From Flavobacteriaceae bacterium UBA3356 (GTDB lineage Bacteria; Bacteroidota; Bacteroidia; Flavobacteriales; Flavobacteriaceae): 10,284 bases of DNA. Shown piece after piece: positions 1 to 6,668 of the stretch (position 1 is its first letter; every line of letters begins with the position of its first letter). The translations under genes were made by a program, and so were the position numbers. The stretch is taken from assembly GCA_002360635.1 (NCBI GenBank), contig DEQW01000006.1:1-10284 (forward strand), read 5' to 3'. The notes beneath the pieces were generated by a model. The model saw only the letters and a list, made by a program, of their open reading frames with translations. It ran no database searches and was not told where the DNA came from.

Positions 1-129
1 ATTTCAATATATCAATGAACTTTAAACTCGACTTAAAATTTAAGCCTTATTTTGTTACACGCAATGGACTTGAACCACTGTGTTTACTATTCCTTTCGTC
101 TGTTTAAGAACTCACTCACTGTTTGTAAG
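1..129 (-). other. 5' leader of an rRNA operon (partial; 16S gene expected beyond the left edge)
   Basis: Read on the minus strand, this follows directly from a very strong promoter. It contains a boxA-like stretch, GTTCTTAAACA (plus positions 101-111), similar to the E. coli antitermination boxA. It ends with GTTCATTGATATATTGAAA (plus 2-20), which resembles the sequence that commonly lies just upstream of 16S rRNA in Flavobacteria. Between them a 6-bp stem (75-80 with 62-67) closes a 7-base loop TTCAAGT, an exact match to a tRNA T-arm. There is no open reading frame of note. The 16S gene itself is not in the window, so the assignment rests on promoter strength, leader motifs and my memory of flavobacterial rRNA leaders. 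The alternative is the leader of another abundant stable RNA. Confidence 0.62.
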
Positions 130-205
130 CGGGTGCAAATATACAGCCTTTTATTTCTTTCCGCCAAATCTTTTTTGAAGTTTTTTTAAACTTTTTTTTA
201 AGAGG
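130..205 (-). promoter_or_regulatory. Strong Bacteroidota-type promoter with A-tract UP element (rRNA promoter)
   Basis: On the minus strand the -7 box TATATTTG (plus 136-143) is a perfect TAnnTTTG. The -33 box TTTG (plus 165-168) lies 21 bases upstream, which is good spacing for the Bacteroidota primary sigma factor. Immediately upstream, plus 171-202 is almost pure A/T with phased A-tracts (runs of 6-8), as expected for an UP element of an rRNA promoter. Transcription should start near plus 128-131 and run leftwards off the window. Confidence 0.75.
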
Positions 206-410
206 CTGTTTTGCAGTATTTTGAAAACAAAAAAAATAGATTGTTTTTGTTGAACTTATTCGAAGGTTTAAGTTTTATATCAAACCAGATATAATTTGAA
301 CCATCTAAATACTGCTACTGCATTTACATTTTCAGGTTTTACCCCTACTACCAAAAAGAGCGAACAGCAAAGATAAGCCAACTATTTTTTATGGGCAAGC
401 TAAGACTACA
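206..410. other. Intergenic spacer between DUF4294 gene and rRNA promoter
   Basis: No coding sequence is visible in any frame. The only structure I see is a perfect 7-bp inverted repeat, TTATATC at 275-281 and GATATAA at 288-294, with a 6-base loop. It has no GC-rich stem and no clean T-run on either side, so it is at best a weak terminator for the DUF4294 gene, or an operator-like palindrome. The stretch near 226-250 is a T/A-rich continuation of the region upstream of the rRNA promoter. Confidence 0.4.
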
Positions 411-1115
411 TTAATTTTTAACTGTAGTGGTATTCCAGTGTTCTGTGAGGTCTAAGTAATCAATTTTAAAGGCGGGATCTTGTCGTTCGAGTATATTAGA
501 TTGAAATGAGCGTTCTAATACGTCTTCTATAATATAGTCTTCTTTATTAATGAATGGTTGGTATTCCTCTTTAAGGGATATTTCAAAAAGGCTTGCTGTG
601 GTATTGTACCAAAATGCCCGCCACCCGGTACGGAGTTCTTTTACAAGCTCAAAAGCGGTACGCCCGGTTTGCCGATGTATTAATTTAACAAGTATCTGTC
701 CTTCGGTGTGGGTGAGTTTTTTAAGTTTTTCTGAAAATTCTTCTTCTATATACTTTTGAACCCGTTTTGTATATTTCCGCTTTTGTCGTTTTTCAGGAAA
801 CTCGGAAAGCCTTTCGCTCATGGTGGTCAAACGCTCTGCTGCCAGTTTTGCATAGGGATAGACCTTTCGGGTTTTTCGACGTAATATTAGATAACGCCTC
901 CGGTCATTTTTTGAATTAAACTTTAATTTATTTAATAAAACAACCTCATCTAAGTTAATAAACTCCCGAGGTATGGTATCCCCCTTTATTATATAGTATA
1001 GTTTCTGGGTAGTATCGACTTCCTTTTTATTAACGGGTCCTACTACTTGTGCAATTGATGCTTCGGTAAAAAAAATAAAGAGTAATAAGCACAATGTGTT
1101 TTGTTTCAATCTCAT
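411..1115 (-). CDS. DUF4294 family exported protein
   Basis: This 234-residue protein starts with a Sec signal peptide: basic MRLK, a hydrophobic core at residues 8-18, and likely cleavage after about residue 22 (SIA-Q). The DUF4294 core follows, from about residue 38 to 170. It has a YYIIKGDTIP opening, a highly basic RRRYLILRRKTRKVYPYAK segment at about 73-90, a charged helical stretch at 95-135, and a conserved end at about 138-170 with TEGQILVKLIHRQTGRTAFE followed by LVKELR. This pattern is known to me only from Bacteroidota and its biochemical role is unknown. The last 60 residues are acidic and not recognisable. The gene is divergent from the M42 peptidase gene, an adjacency I recall from other Flavobacteria. 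It starts at ATG without a Shine-Dalgarno sequence, as is usual here. Family call is firm; function is not. Confidence 0.88.
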   Translation of the reverse strand: MRLKQNTLCLLLFIFFTEASIAQVVGPVNKKEVDTTQKLYYIIKGDTIPREFINLDEVVLLNKLKFNSKNDRRRYLILRRKTRKVYPYAKLAAERLTTMSERLSEFPEKRQKRKYTKRVQKYIEEEFSEKLKKLTHTEGQILVKLIHRQTGRTAFELVKELRTGWRAFWYNTTASLFEISLKEEYQPFINKEDYIIEDVLERSFQSNILERQDPAFKIDYLDLTEHWNTTTVKN

Positions 1116-1153
1116 TCAAAATTCTTTTTGCTATTAGTAAGCGAAAATTGTTC

Positions 1154-1161
1154 CAAAATTA
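1154..1161 (-). promoter_or_regulatory. Candidate -7 box for the DUF4294 gene
   Basis: On the minus strand this reads TAATTTTG, a perfect match to TAnnTTTG, 38 bases upstream of the DUF4294 start. No TTTG lies at the expected -33 distance, so the promoter is incomplete by consensus. It may depend on an activator or simply be weak. Confidence 0.35.
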
Positions 1162-1175
1162 TATATTCTGAAACG

Positions 1176-1204
1176 TTTGAGTTCGTATTTAATTATTAAT
1201 TTTG
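1176..1204 (+). promoter_or_regulatory. Promoter of the M42 peptidase gene
   Basis: TTTG at 1176-1179 and TAATTTTG at 1197-1204 match the -33 and -7 boxes of the Bacteroidota primary sigma factor, separated by 17 bases. This is at the short end of the accepted range. The predicted start near 1210 gives a leader of about 30 bases before the ATG at 1240. Confidence 0.5.
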
Positions 1205-1239
1205 ATTGCTTTAACTAAACATCAGTAAATATACTCTTT

Positions 1240-2325
1240 ATGGCAAAATCTATTCTTAACAAAAAATCACTTTCTTTTTTAAAAACCTATCTTAACAATG
1301 CAGCCCCCACTGGTTATGAGTGGGATGGACAAAAATTGTGGATGGACTATTTAAGACCGTATGTTGATGAGTTTATTACCGATACGTACGGAAGTGCAGT
1401 TGGGGTAATTAATCCAGATGCTAAATATAAAGTAGTAATTGAAGGCCACGCTGATGAAATTTCATGGTATGTTAACTATATAAGTGACAATGGACTGTTA
1501 TATGTTGTTAGAAATGGAGGTAGCGATCACCAGATAGCACCATCAAAAATTGTAAATATCCATACCAAAAATGGAATTATAAAGGGAGTTTTTGGTTGGC
1601 CCGCGATACACACCCGCAACAAATCTAAAGAAGCAGCCCCCAAGCCTGATAATATTTTTATTGATGTAGGTTGTAAGGATAAGGATGAAGTTGAAAAAAT
1701 GGGAATTCACGTAGGCTGTGTTATAACATATCCAGATGAGTTTCATATACTTAATGAAAAAAAATTTGTTTGTAGAGCTTTAGATAATAGAATGGGTGGT
1801 TTTATGATTGCTGAAGTAGCCCGTCTTTTGCATGAAAATAAAAAAGAACTTCCATTTGGACTTTACATTACAAATTCAGTACAAGAAGAAATAGGTTTGC
1901 GAGGCGCGCAAATGATTGCCGAACGTATTAAACCCAATGCAGCGATTGTTACCGATGTAACGCACGATACCAGCACGCCGATGATCGAGCAAAAAAAGCA
2001 AGGCGATGTCGAGATTGGAAAAGGACCAGTTGTTGCCTATGCTCCAGCTGTTCAACAAAAACTTAGGGATATAATTACTGATACTGCAGAAAACAACAAG
2101 ATACCATTTCAAAGAGCTGCGCTATCAAGAGCTACCGGAACCGACACTGATGCTTTTGCATATAGTAACAGTGGTGTTGCCAGTGCTTTAATTTCACTTC
2201 CACTTCGCTATATGCATACTACAGTTGAGATGGTACATAGAGATGACGTGGAAAACGTAATCAAGCTTATTTATGAGTCTCTTCTAAAACTTAAAGATGG
2301 AGATACATTTAGCTATTTTGAGTAA
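1240..2325 (+). CDS. M42 family metallopeptidase (dinuclear-metal aminopeptidase)
   Basis: At 361 residues this is full length for the M42 family, which are tetrahedral, cytosolic aminopeptidases (glutamyl or broad specificity) that trim short peptides. Metal ligands and catalytic residues are all visible: H70 in GHADEIS with D72, bridging D182 in ALDNR, the catalytic pair E216/E217 in VQEEIGLRGA, D239 in VTDVTHDTSTP, and H326 in MHTTVE. There is no signal peptide or membrane segment, so it should act in the cytoplasm. The ATG start is supported by a promoter about 35 bases upstream and by an N-terminus (helix, then APTGYE) typical of the family. The members I recall are often labelled endoglucanase or FrvX/YsdC in older databases; substrate preference cannot be read from the sequence. 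It is transcribed alone, divergent from DUF4294. Confidence 0.93.
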   Translation: MAKSILNKKSLSFLKTYLNNAAPTGYEWDGQKLWMDYLRPYVDEFITDTYGSAVGVINPDAKYKVVIEGHADEISWYVNYISDNGLLYVVRNGGSDHQIAPSKIVNIHTKNGIIKGVFGWPAIHTRNKSKEAAPKPDNIFIDVGCKDKDEVEKMGIHVGCVITYPDEFHILNEKKFVCRALDNRMGGFMIAEVARLLHENKKELPFGLYITNSVQEEIGLRGAQMIAERIKPNAAIVTDVTHDTSTPMIEQKKQGDVEIGKGPVVAYAPAVQQKLRDIITDTAENNKIPFQRAALSRATGTDTDAFAYSNSGVASALISLPLRYMHTTVEMVHRDDVENVIKLIYESLLKLKDGDTFSYFE

Positions 2326-2421
2326 ACTAACACCTAATGAGCAGTCAGGTTTTAATATAATCTGAAAATTAATAGACTTGTATCTTAGAACTCAAATAAC
2401 CTCACAAATTAAATTTTCAAA

Positions 2422-2711
2422 ATGAAAAAATACTTTATGCAATTCTAGTAATTGCTTTGGTTACATCCTGTAGTGTTGATAATAGCAAATTTATAATATC
2501 CCTAGAGTAGATACAGACTTAGATGGTACAAGCAACGGTGAAGAAATTACAAACAGCTTTAAACCATTTAGAGCTGCATTTTAAAAATAATATTGAAACT
2601 AATTGAAACTAATCCTACGGGGTTAACCAGAGTTTCAATCCGTATATCAATGCTTTAAATGCTGGTGATGAAGATATTGCGTTTGACAATATATTAATTA
2701 GAGATTTCTAA
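2422..2711 (+). pseudogene. Decayed small lipoprotein gene (multiple frameshifts)
   Basis: The reading frame starts ATG AAA AAA at 2422. One missing base in the A run moves it to a frame encoding LYAILVIALVTSC, a typical lipoprotein signal with lipobox VTSC followed by SVDNS. A further one-base shift near 2486-2492 is needed to continue as YNIPRVDTDLDGTSNGEE, which ends at a TAA near 2582. A third shift near 2583-2613 leads to a tail with NPYINALNAGDEDIAFD ending in ILIRDF and TAA at 2709-2711. The third break falls next to a direct duplication of TTGAAACTAA (about 2593-2612). Repaired, the product would be a lipoprotein of about 95 residues; I do not recognise the family. Coding-like segments in three frames in the right order argue for a dead gene, not chance. 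The rest of the gap at 2326-2421 shows nothing I can name. Confidence 0.6.
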
Positions 2712-2730
2712 TAATCTTGTATACTATAAA

Positions 2731-2768
2731 AGTAAAAAGCCCGAATTAATCTTCGGGCTTTTTTTACT
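2731..2768. terminator. Strong bidirectional intrinsic terminator
   Basis: The stem AAAAAGCCCGAA pairs with TTCGGGCTTTTT across a 6-base loop TTAATC (2746-2751), and seven T follow on the plus strand. The outer AGT/ACT flanks also pair. The mirrored A run makes it usable from the minus strand. It ends the M42/lipoprotein-remnant region and insulates the MBOAT unit. Confidence 0.88.
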
Positions 2769-2775
2769 CTAAAAA

Positions 2776-2805
2776 TTTTTACGGTTATGGTTTTTACTAT
2801 ATTTG
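2776..2805 (+). promoter_or_regulatory. Candidate promoter of the MBOAT-SGNH unit
   Basis: TATATTTG at 2798-2805 is a perfect -7 box. The -33 position has only TTTT (2776-2779), 18 bases upstream, so it is degenerate. The predicted start near 2811 leaves a leader of roughly 15 bases before the TTG start at 2826. Its place directly after the terminator supports it as the unit's promoter. Confidence 0.5.
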
Positions 2806-2825
2806 GCATCAAAACAAACTAGCCT

Positions 2826-4259
2826 TTGTTATTCAATTCATTTTCTTTTGGGCTCTTTTTACCCGTTGTGCTCCTTACCTATTGGGCAGTGGGCTTTAAA
2901 CGTATAAAAGCTCAAAACATAGTCCTGCTAATTGCAAGCTATATTTTTTATGGTTTGTGGGATTGGCGATTTCTATCGCTCATCATTGCCAGCTCATTCG
3001 TAGACTATTTGGCTGGTAGAGCAATAGGTGCTTCAGGGTCTAAAAAATTTAAAAAACTATATTTATTTCTTAGCATTGTTTGGAATTTAGGGGTGCTATT
3101 TATTTTTAAGTATTATAATTTTTTTGCTGAAGGATTTGCAAATTTATTTCATTTAAGCACACAAGGGTACACCTATAATTCTTTAGACATTATACTTCCA
3201 GTCGGTTTGAGTTTTTACACCTTCCAGACCATGAGCTATACTATTGATGTATACAGAAACCGCATTAGACCTACACAAAACGTATTAAACTTTCTTTGTT
3301 TTGTAAGCTTTTTTCCACAATTGGTCGCTGGGCCAATTGAACGTGCGCGATCATTGTTGCCACAATTCAATAAACAGCGCGTTTTTGAAAGATCTTTGGT
3401 AGTCGATGGGCTCCGCCAGATGCTCTGGGGTCTTTTTATGAAAATGGTAGTGGCCGATAATGTCGCCTTGGCAGTAAACACTATTTATTCTGAACCGGAT
3501 AGTTTTGGAAGCTTATCCCTGCTATATGCCTCTATCCTATTCTTCTTTCAAATATATTGTGATTTTGCAGGCTATTCAAACATTGCCATTGGTTCGGCAA
3601 AACTTTTTGGTTTCAACTTGAGTAAAAATTTCAATATCCCCTATTTGTCACGAAGCGTTGCTGAGTTTTGGCAACGATGGCATATAACCCTTACTAAATG
3701 GTTTACAGATTATGTGTACGCCCCACTTATACAAAGCTGGAAAAGAAGTTATGTTTCCAGAACGATTGCTCTATTCATTACCATGACCCTCATTGGGCTT
3801 TGGCACGGTGCCAATTGGACATTTATATTTTTTGGTGTGTTTCAGGCCATTACCATTTCAGTTGAAAGGATTCCGATGACCGTTAAAGGCAAGACCTATA
3901 ATATCAATTATTTTTTAACCAAAATGCCTTTACCTATTACCATATTATATAGTTTTACCTTAATTATGACTTCCTGTATTTTTTTTAGGGCTGAAACCTT
4001 TGATATGGCTTTAAATATTATTCATAGAATTGGCTCTTTTATCCCTAGCAAACCCTTTTCTTTAGAAATTGGTCTTCGGGTACTTTTTGTACCTTTATTA
4101 ATTGTTCTGGAAGTACTAACCCGAAACAGAAACCATCCTTTTGAATTTTTAGAAGAAAAATATAGCAGACCCATCCGTTGGATCATATATTATATGTTTG
4201 TCTTTTTCATTATACGTTATGCCGGACCCAAAGAAGAATTCATCTATTTTCAGTTTTAA
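2826..4259 (+). CDS. MBOAT family O-acyltransferase (AlgI/DltB-like)
   Basis: A 477-residue polytopic membrane protein with the hallmarks of membrane-bound O-acyltransferases. The active-site region has FWQRWHITLTKWF (H286) and the invariant GLWHGANWTF (H327). Other family signatures are LPVGLSFYTFQTMSYTIDVYR at about 124-144, SFFPQLVAGPIER at 161-173, and the FQIYCDFAGYSNIAIG stretch at 241-256. Such proteins take an acyl group, often acetyl, from a cytoplasmic donor and pass it through the membrane to an extracytoplasmic partner that modifies a polysaccharide. The start is TTG: it yields MLFNSFSFGLFLP, the standard N-terminus of this family, and the next in-frame Met is far inside, so TTG is well supported. 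The gene overlaps the downstream SGNH gene by 41 bases, implying translational coupling. The glycan target is not visible here. Confidence 0.93.
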   Translation: MLFNSFSFGLFLPVVLLTYWAVGFKRIKAQNIVLLIASYIFYGLWDWRFLSLIIASSFVDYLAGRAIGASGSKKFKKLYLFLSIVWNLGVLFIFKYYNFFAEGFANLFHLSTQGYTYNSLDIILPVGLSFYTFQTMSYTIDVYRNRIRPTQNVLNFLCFVSFFPQLVAGPIERARSLLPQFNKQRVFERSLVVDGLRQMLWGLFMKMVVADNVALAVNTIYSEPDSFGSLSLLYASILFFFQIYCDFAGYSNIAIGSAKLFGFNLSKNFNIPYLSRSVAEFWQRWHITLTKWFTDYVYAPLIQSWKRSYVSRTIALFITMTLIGLWHGANWTFIFFGVFQAITISVERIPMTVKGKTYNINYFLTKMPLPITILYSFTLIMTSCIFFRAETFDMALNIIHRIGSFIPSKPFSLEIGLRVLFVPLLIVLEVLTRNRNHPFEFLEEKYSRPIRWIIYYMFVFFIIRYAGPKEEFIYFQF

Positions 4260-5199
4260 AAAGAGCCAACTTCGGTTTTTAATGCTGTGCTGTATATTTT
4301 TTATACCAGTAATAATAGCTTATGGTATTATTGAAATAGCCATTACCAAGGTTCCTAATAATTTTTCCATTATAAAAGATTATATGGATGCTGAAAACTC
4401 AAATATTGAAACAATGGTTTTCGGATCTTCACAAATTCAAGTCGGCATCAATCCTTCATTTTTAGGGGATCCAGCCATTAATTTTAGTTCACGAGGGCAG
4501 CACCATAACATTGACTTTACATTATTAAAAGGCTTAATTGAGCGTTTTCCCAACTTAAAAACTATTGTTTTTGAAGTTTCCTACGGTCATTTTGAACTTC
4601 CGCACAGATCAAAGTATTTTTGGAAAAACAGCATATTTCTTAAATATTACCATGTAAATACATTTGGACGTGCTGTAACACCAATTGACAGCCTTCTTTT
4701 TAAGTCGCATCCCGGTAAGTTTTCTGAAATGCTCGTTACGCATTATTTAAGCGACACCATACCCGATGTGTATAATAAATACGGATTCGATTTAAATCAT
4801 TATGAAGGAAAGTTTAGAAAACTAAACTATGACAGTGCTACTATTATAACAAAGCCTGTTCAAATATATAAAAGAGAAGATGTTAAGGTCCTTGCCCACA
4901 ACAGTGAGTATTTTTATAAAATGATTGAATACTGTTTAGAAAGAAATTTGAAAGTAATTGTTTTAAGTCCTCCTACATTTTCTAATTATAATCAACAACG
5001 CAACCCAAACGTTTTAAGAAGAAGGGATAGCATTCTTACCTATATTGAGGACACTTATGAAAATGTTTATTTCTTGAATGCTGAAAAAGATTCAGATTTT
5101 ATAGTTGAAGATTTTAGAAATGAAAACCACCTGAATCCAAAGGGAGCAGAAAAACTGACTAAAAAACTAAACAGCTTTTTAAAGAAAATAGGAGAGTAA
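4219..5199 (+). CDS. Membrane-anchored SGNH-hydrolase-like protein, MBOAT partner
   Basis: From ATG 4219 the product is 326 residues: a short basic cytoplasmic tail (FKKSQLRF), one membrane helix at about 20-43, then an extracytoplasmic domain. The domain fits the DltD/AlgJ-like SGNH group: block I is VFGSSQIQVG (likely nucleophile S71), and the C-terminal block is NENHLNPKGAEKL with H304. The Asp usually three residues before this His (DxxH) is Asn here (N301). The probable job is to take the acyl group delivered by the MBOAT and place it on a surface polymer, or to help that step. An in-frame ATG at 4198 would add 7 residues and enlarge the overlap; one at 4282 would cut into the membrane helix and remove its basic flank. 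I prefer 4219. The overlap with the MBOAT gene marks them as one operon. Confidence 0.8.
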   Translation: MPDPKKNSSIFSFKKSQLRFLMLCCIFFIPVIIAYGIIEIAITKVPNNFSIIKDYMDAENSNIETMVFGSSQIQVGINPSFLGDPAINFSSRGQHHNIDFTLLKGLIERFPNLKTIVFEVSYGHFELPHRSKYFWKNSIFLKYYHVNTFGRAVTPIDSLLFKSHPGKFSEMLVTHYLSDTIPDVYNKYGFDLNHYEGKFRKLNYDSATIITKPVQIYKREDVKVLAHNSEYFYKMIEYCLERNLKVIVLSPPTFSNYNQQRNPNVLRRRDSILTYIEDTYENVYFLNAEKDSDFIVEDFRNENHLNPKGAEKLTKKLNSFLKKIGE

Positions 5200-5213
5200 T
5201 CTGAACTATTTTC
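5184..5213. terminator. Possible weak hairpin between convergent genes
   Basis: GAAAATAG (5184-5191) and CTATTTTC (5206-5213) form a perfect 8-bp inverted repeat with a 14-base loop that contains the stop codon of the SGNH gene. The gap to the convergent symporter gene is only 14 bases. The stem is AT-rich and has no T-run on the plus strand, so terminator function is uncertain. Confidence 0.28.
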
Positions 5214-6587
5214 CTACTTAAGTTTCAAGCTCTTAAAATATTTTTTAGCTTCTTTAATTACCCGTGGCGCCAACAAAATGGTTGCGGTCATAGTAGGTAC
5301 AGCCATTAGTGCAAAAAAGGTGTCAATTAAATTAATCATCATAGTCAAGGATGTTGTGGCTCCCATGATAATGCTTACTATATAAATATAGTTGTAGTAT
5401 CCTTGGTATTTAGCACCAAACAAAAAAGACATACACTTGGTTCCGTAATAGGAGTATGAGAACAATGATGATATACTGAATACGGCAATACAAAGCAATA
5501 ATGCATATTTTCCAAAATTAGGAATACCATCAGCAAAAGCAGTAGCCGTTAAGCTTACTCCATTGGCATCGCTGCTTTGCCAAACACCGGTTACCAAAAT
5601 GGTTAATGCGGTTAAAGTACAAACAATCAGTGTATCAATAGCCGGACCTAACATCGCCACCAATCCTTCACGAATGGGTTCGTTCGTTTTTGCAGCCCCA
5701 TGAGCCATAGGTGCTGTACCAATTCCCGCTTCATTGGAAAATGCACCTCTCCGGATTCCCAATAAAATGAGCCCACCGACGATTCCGCCTAAAAAAGCAT
5801 CGCCTTTATAAAAGGAAGCAGAAAAGGCATCGGTAAAAATCAATTTAAAATAATAAGGCAACACATCAATATGCACGCCTAGAATAATTAGTACCATAAT
5901 GAAGTAGAAGACGACCATGGCGGGGACCAGCTTTGACGCTGTTTTACTTATTCGAGACAATCCACCTAGTATAACAATCGAAGTAATTAAAACCAAGACA
6001 ATACCGATTATCAAATCACTCGAAAACCCGTAATATAATCCGGCAGGTTCCAATAAAATATCATTAATGGCTTGAGTTAATTGGTTTACATTAAAAACCG
6101 GTAAAGCACCCACTAAACCAGCAATACTAAATATTACGGCCAAGGGTTTCCATTTTCTGCCCAAACCTTCCATAATAAAATACATGGGACCACCTTGAAT
6201 TTTGCCTTCACTATCTTTTCCTCTATATAAAATTGCAAGCGTTGCCGTAAAAAATTTAGTAGACATACCTATAACGGCACTTACCCACATCCAAAAAACA
6301 GCTCCGGGACCACCTAAGGCTATAGCTACAGCAACGCCAGCTATATTCCCCATACCTACAGTTGCAGAAAGCGCTGTTGTCAAAGCTTGAAAATGAGAGA
6401 TTTCACCACTATCTGTTTCAATATCATATTTACCCCGTAAAACAGCTATAGCATGACCAAGATACCGAAAAGGTAAAAATTGAATGCGTACCAATAAATA
6501 CAACCCACCTCCAATTAGCAGTATTAATAAAGGAAGTCCCCAAGCAAGGGAGGCTATTTCAGAAATAAATAAATCCAGTTTTTCCAA
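5214..6587 (-). CDS. AGCS family sodium:alanine/glycine symporter
   Basis: A 457-residue inner-membrane carrier of normal family length with about ten or eleven hydrophobic segments. The AGCS signature is clear: HFQALTTALSATVGMGNIAG at 65-84 followed by GGPGAVFWMW at 92-101. The second conserved block FSNEAGIGTAPMAHGAA lies at 283-299, and QGGPMYF at 131-137. Members import alanine or glycine with sodium, or protons in some cases. Start: the codon is TTG (6585-6587), giving MEKLDLFISEIASLAWGLP, the usual N-terminus; no ATG occurs before the first conserved block, so TTG is well supported. The gene is convergent with the SGNH gene and divergent from the acyloxyacyl hydrolase. A TATTTTTA on the minus strand (plus 6613-6620) is a loose -7 candidate. 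No glycine riboswitch fits in the 81-base upstream gap. Confidence 0.95.
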   Translation of the reverse strand: MEKLDLFISEIASLAWGLPLLILLIGGGLYLLVRIQFLPFRYLGHAIAVLRGKYDIETDSGEISHFQALTTALSATVGMGNIAGVAVAIALGGPGAVFWMWVSAVIGMSTKFFTATLAILYRGKDSEGKIQGGPMYFIMEGLGRKWKPLAVIFSIAGLVGALPVFNVNQLTQAINDILLEPAGLYYGFSSDLIIGIVLVLITSIVILGGLSRISKTASKLVPAMVVFYFIMVLIILGVHIDVLPYYFKLIFTDAFSASFYKGDAFLGGIVGGLILLGIRRGAFSNEAGIGTAPMAHGAAKTNEPIREGLVAMLGPAIDTLIVCTLTALTILVTGVWQSSDANGVSLTATAFADGIPNFGKYALLLCIAVFSISSLFSYSYYGTKCMSFLFGAKYQGYYNYIYIVSIIMGATTSLTMMINLIDTFFALMAVPTMTATILLAPRVIKEAKKYFKSLKLK

Positions 6588-6621
6588 AAGATAGAAGATA
6601 AAAAAGTAGTGCTAAAAATAG

Positions 6622-6653
6622 TTGTAAATTTTTAAAAGTAACATTTATATTGT
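6622..6653 (+). promoter_or_regulatory. Weak candidate promoter for the acyloxyacyl hydrolase gene
   Basis: TTG at 6622-6624 and TATATTGT at 6646-6653, 21 bases apart, approximate the Bacteroidota -33/-7 boxes, the second with its G displaced by one position. The predicted leader is about 10 bases. Confidence 0.3.
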
Positions 6654-6668
6654 TTCTTGCAGTTTTTT

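Noticed and set aside
55..127. A genuine tRNA gene on the minus strand
   Set aside because: Only the T-arm is perfect. The acceptor stem has two mismatches, there is no anticodon stem, and it lies downstream of an rRNA-type promoter inside a leader.
290..305. A second T-arm-like GGTTCAAAT on the minus strand
   Set aside because: The bases flanking the loop do not form the required five-pair stem with a closing G-C, so it looks like chance.
2338..2361. Short open frame ATGAGCAGT... after the M42 gene
   Set aside because: It encodes only seven residues before a stop and has no supporting context.
6588..6668. Glycine riboswitch upstream of the symporter gene
   Set aside because: The gap is too short and lacks conserved riboswitch stems; it is an AT-rich divergent promoter region.
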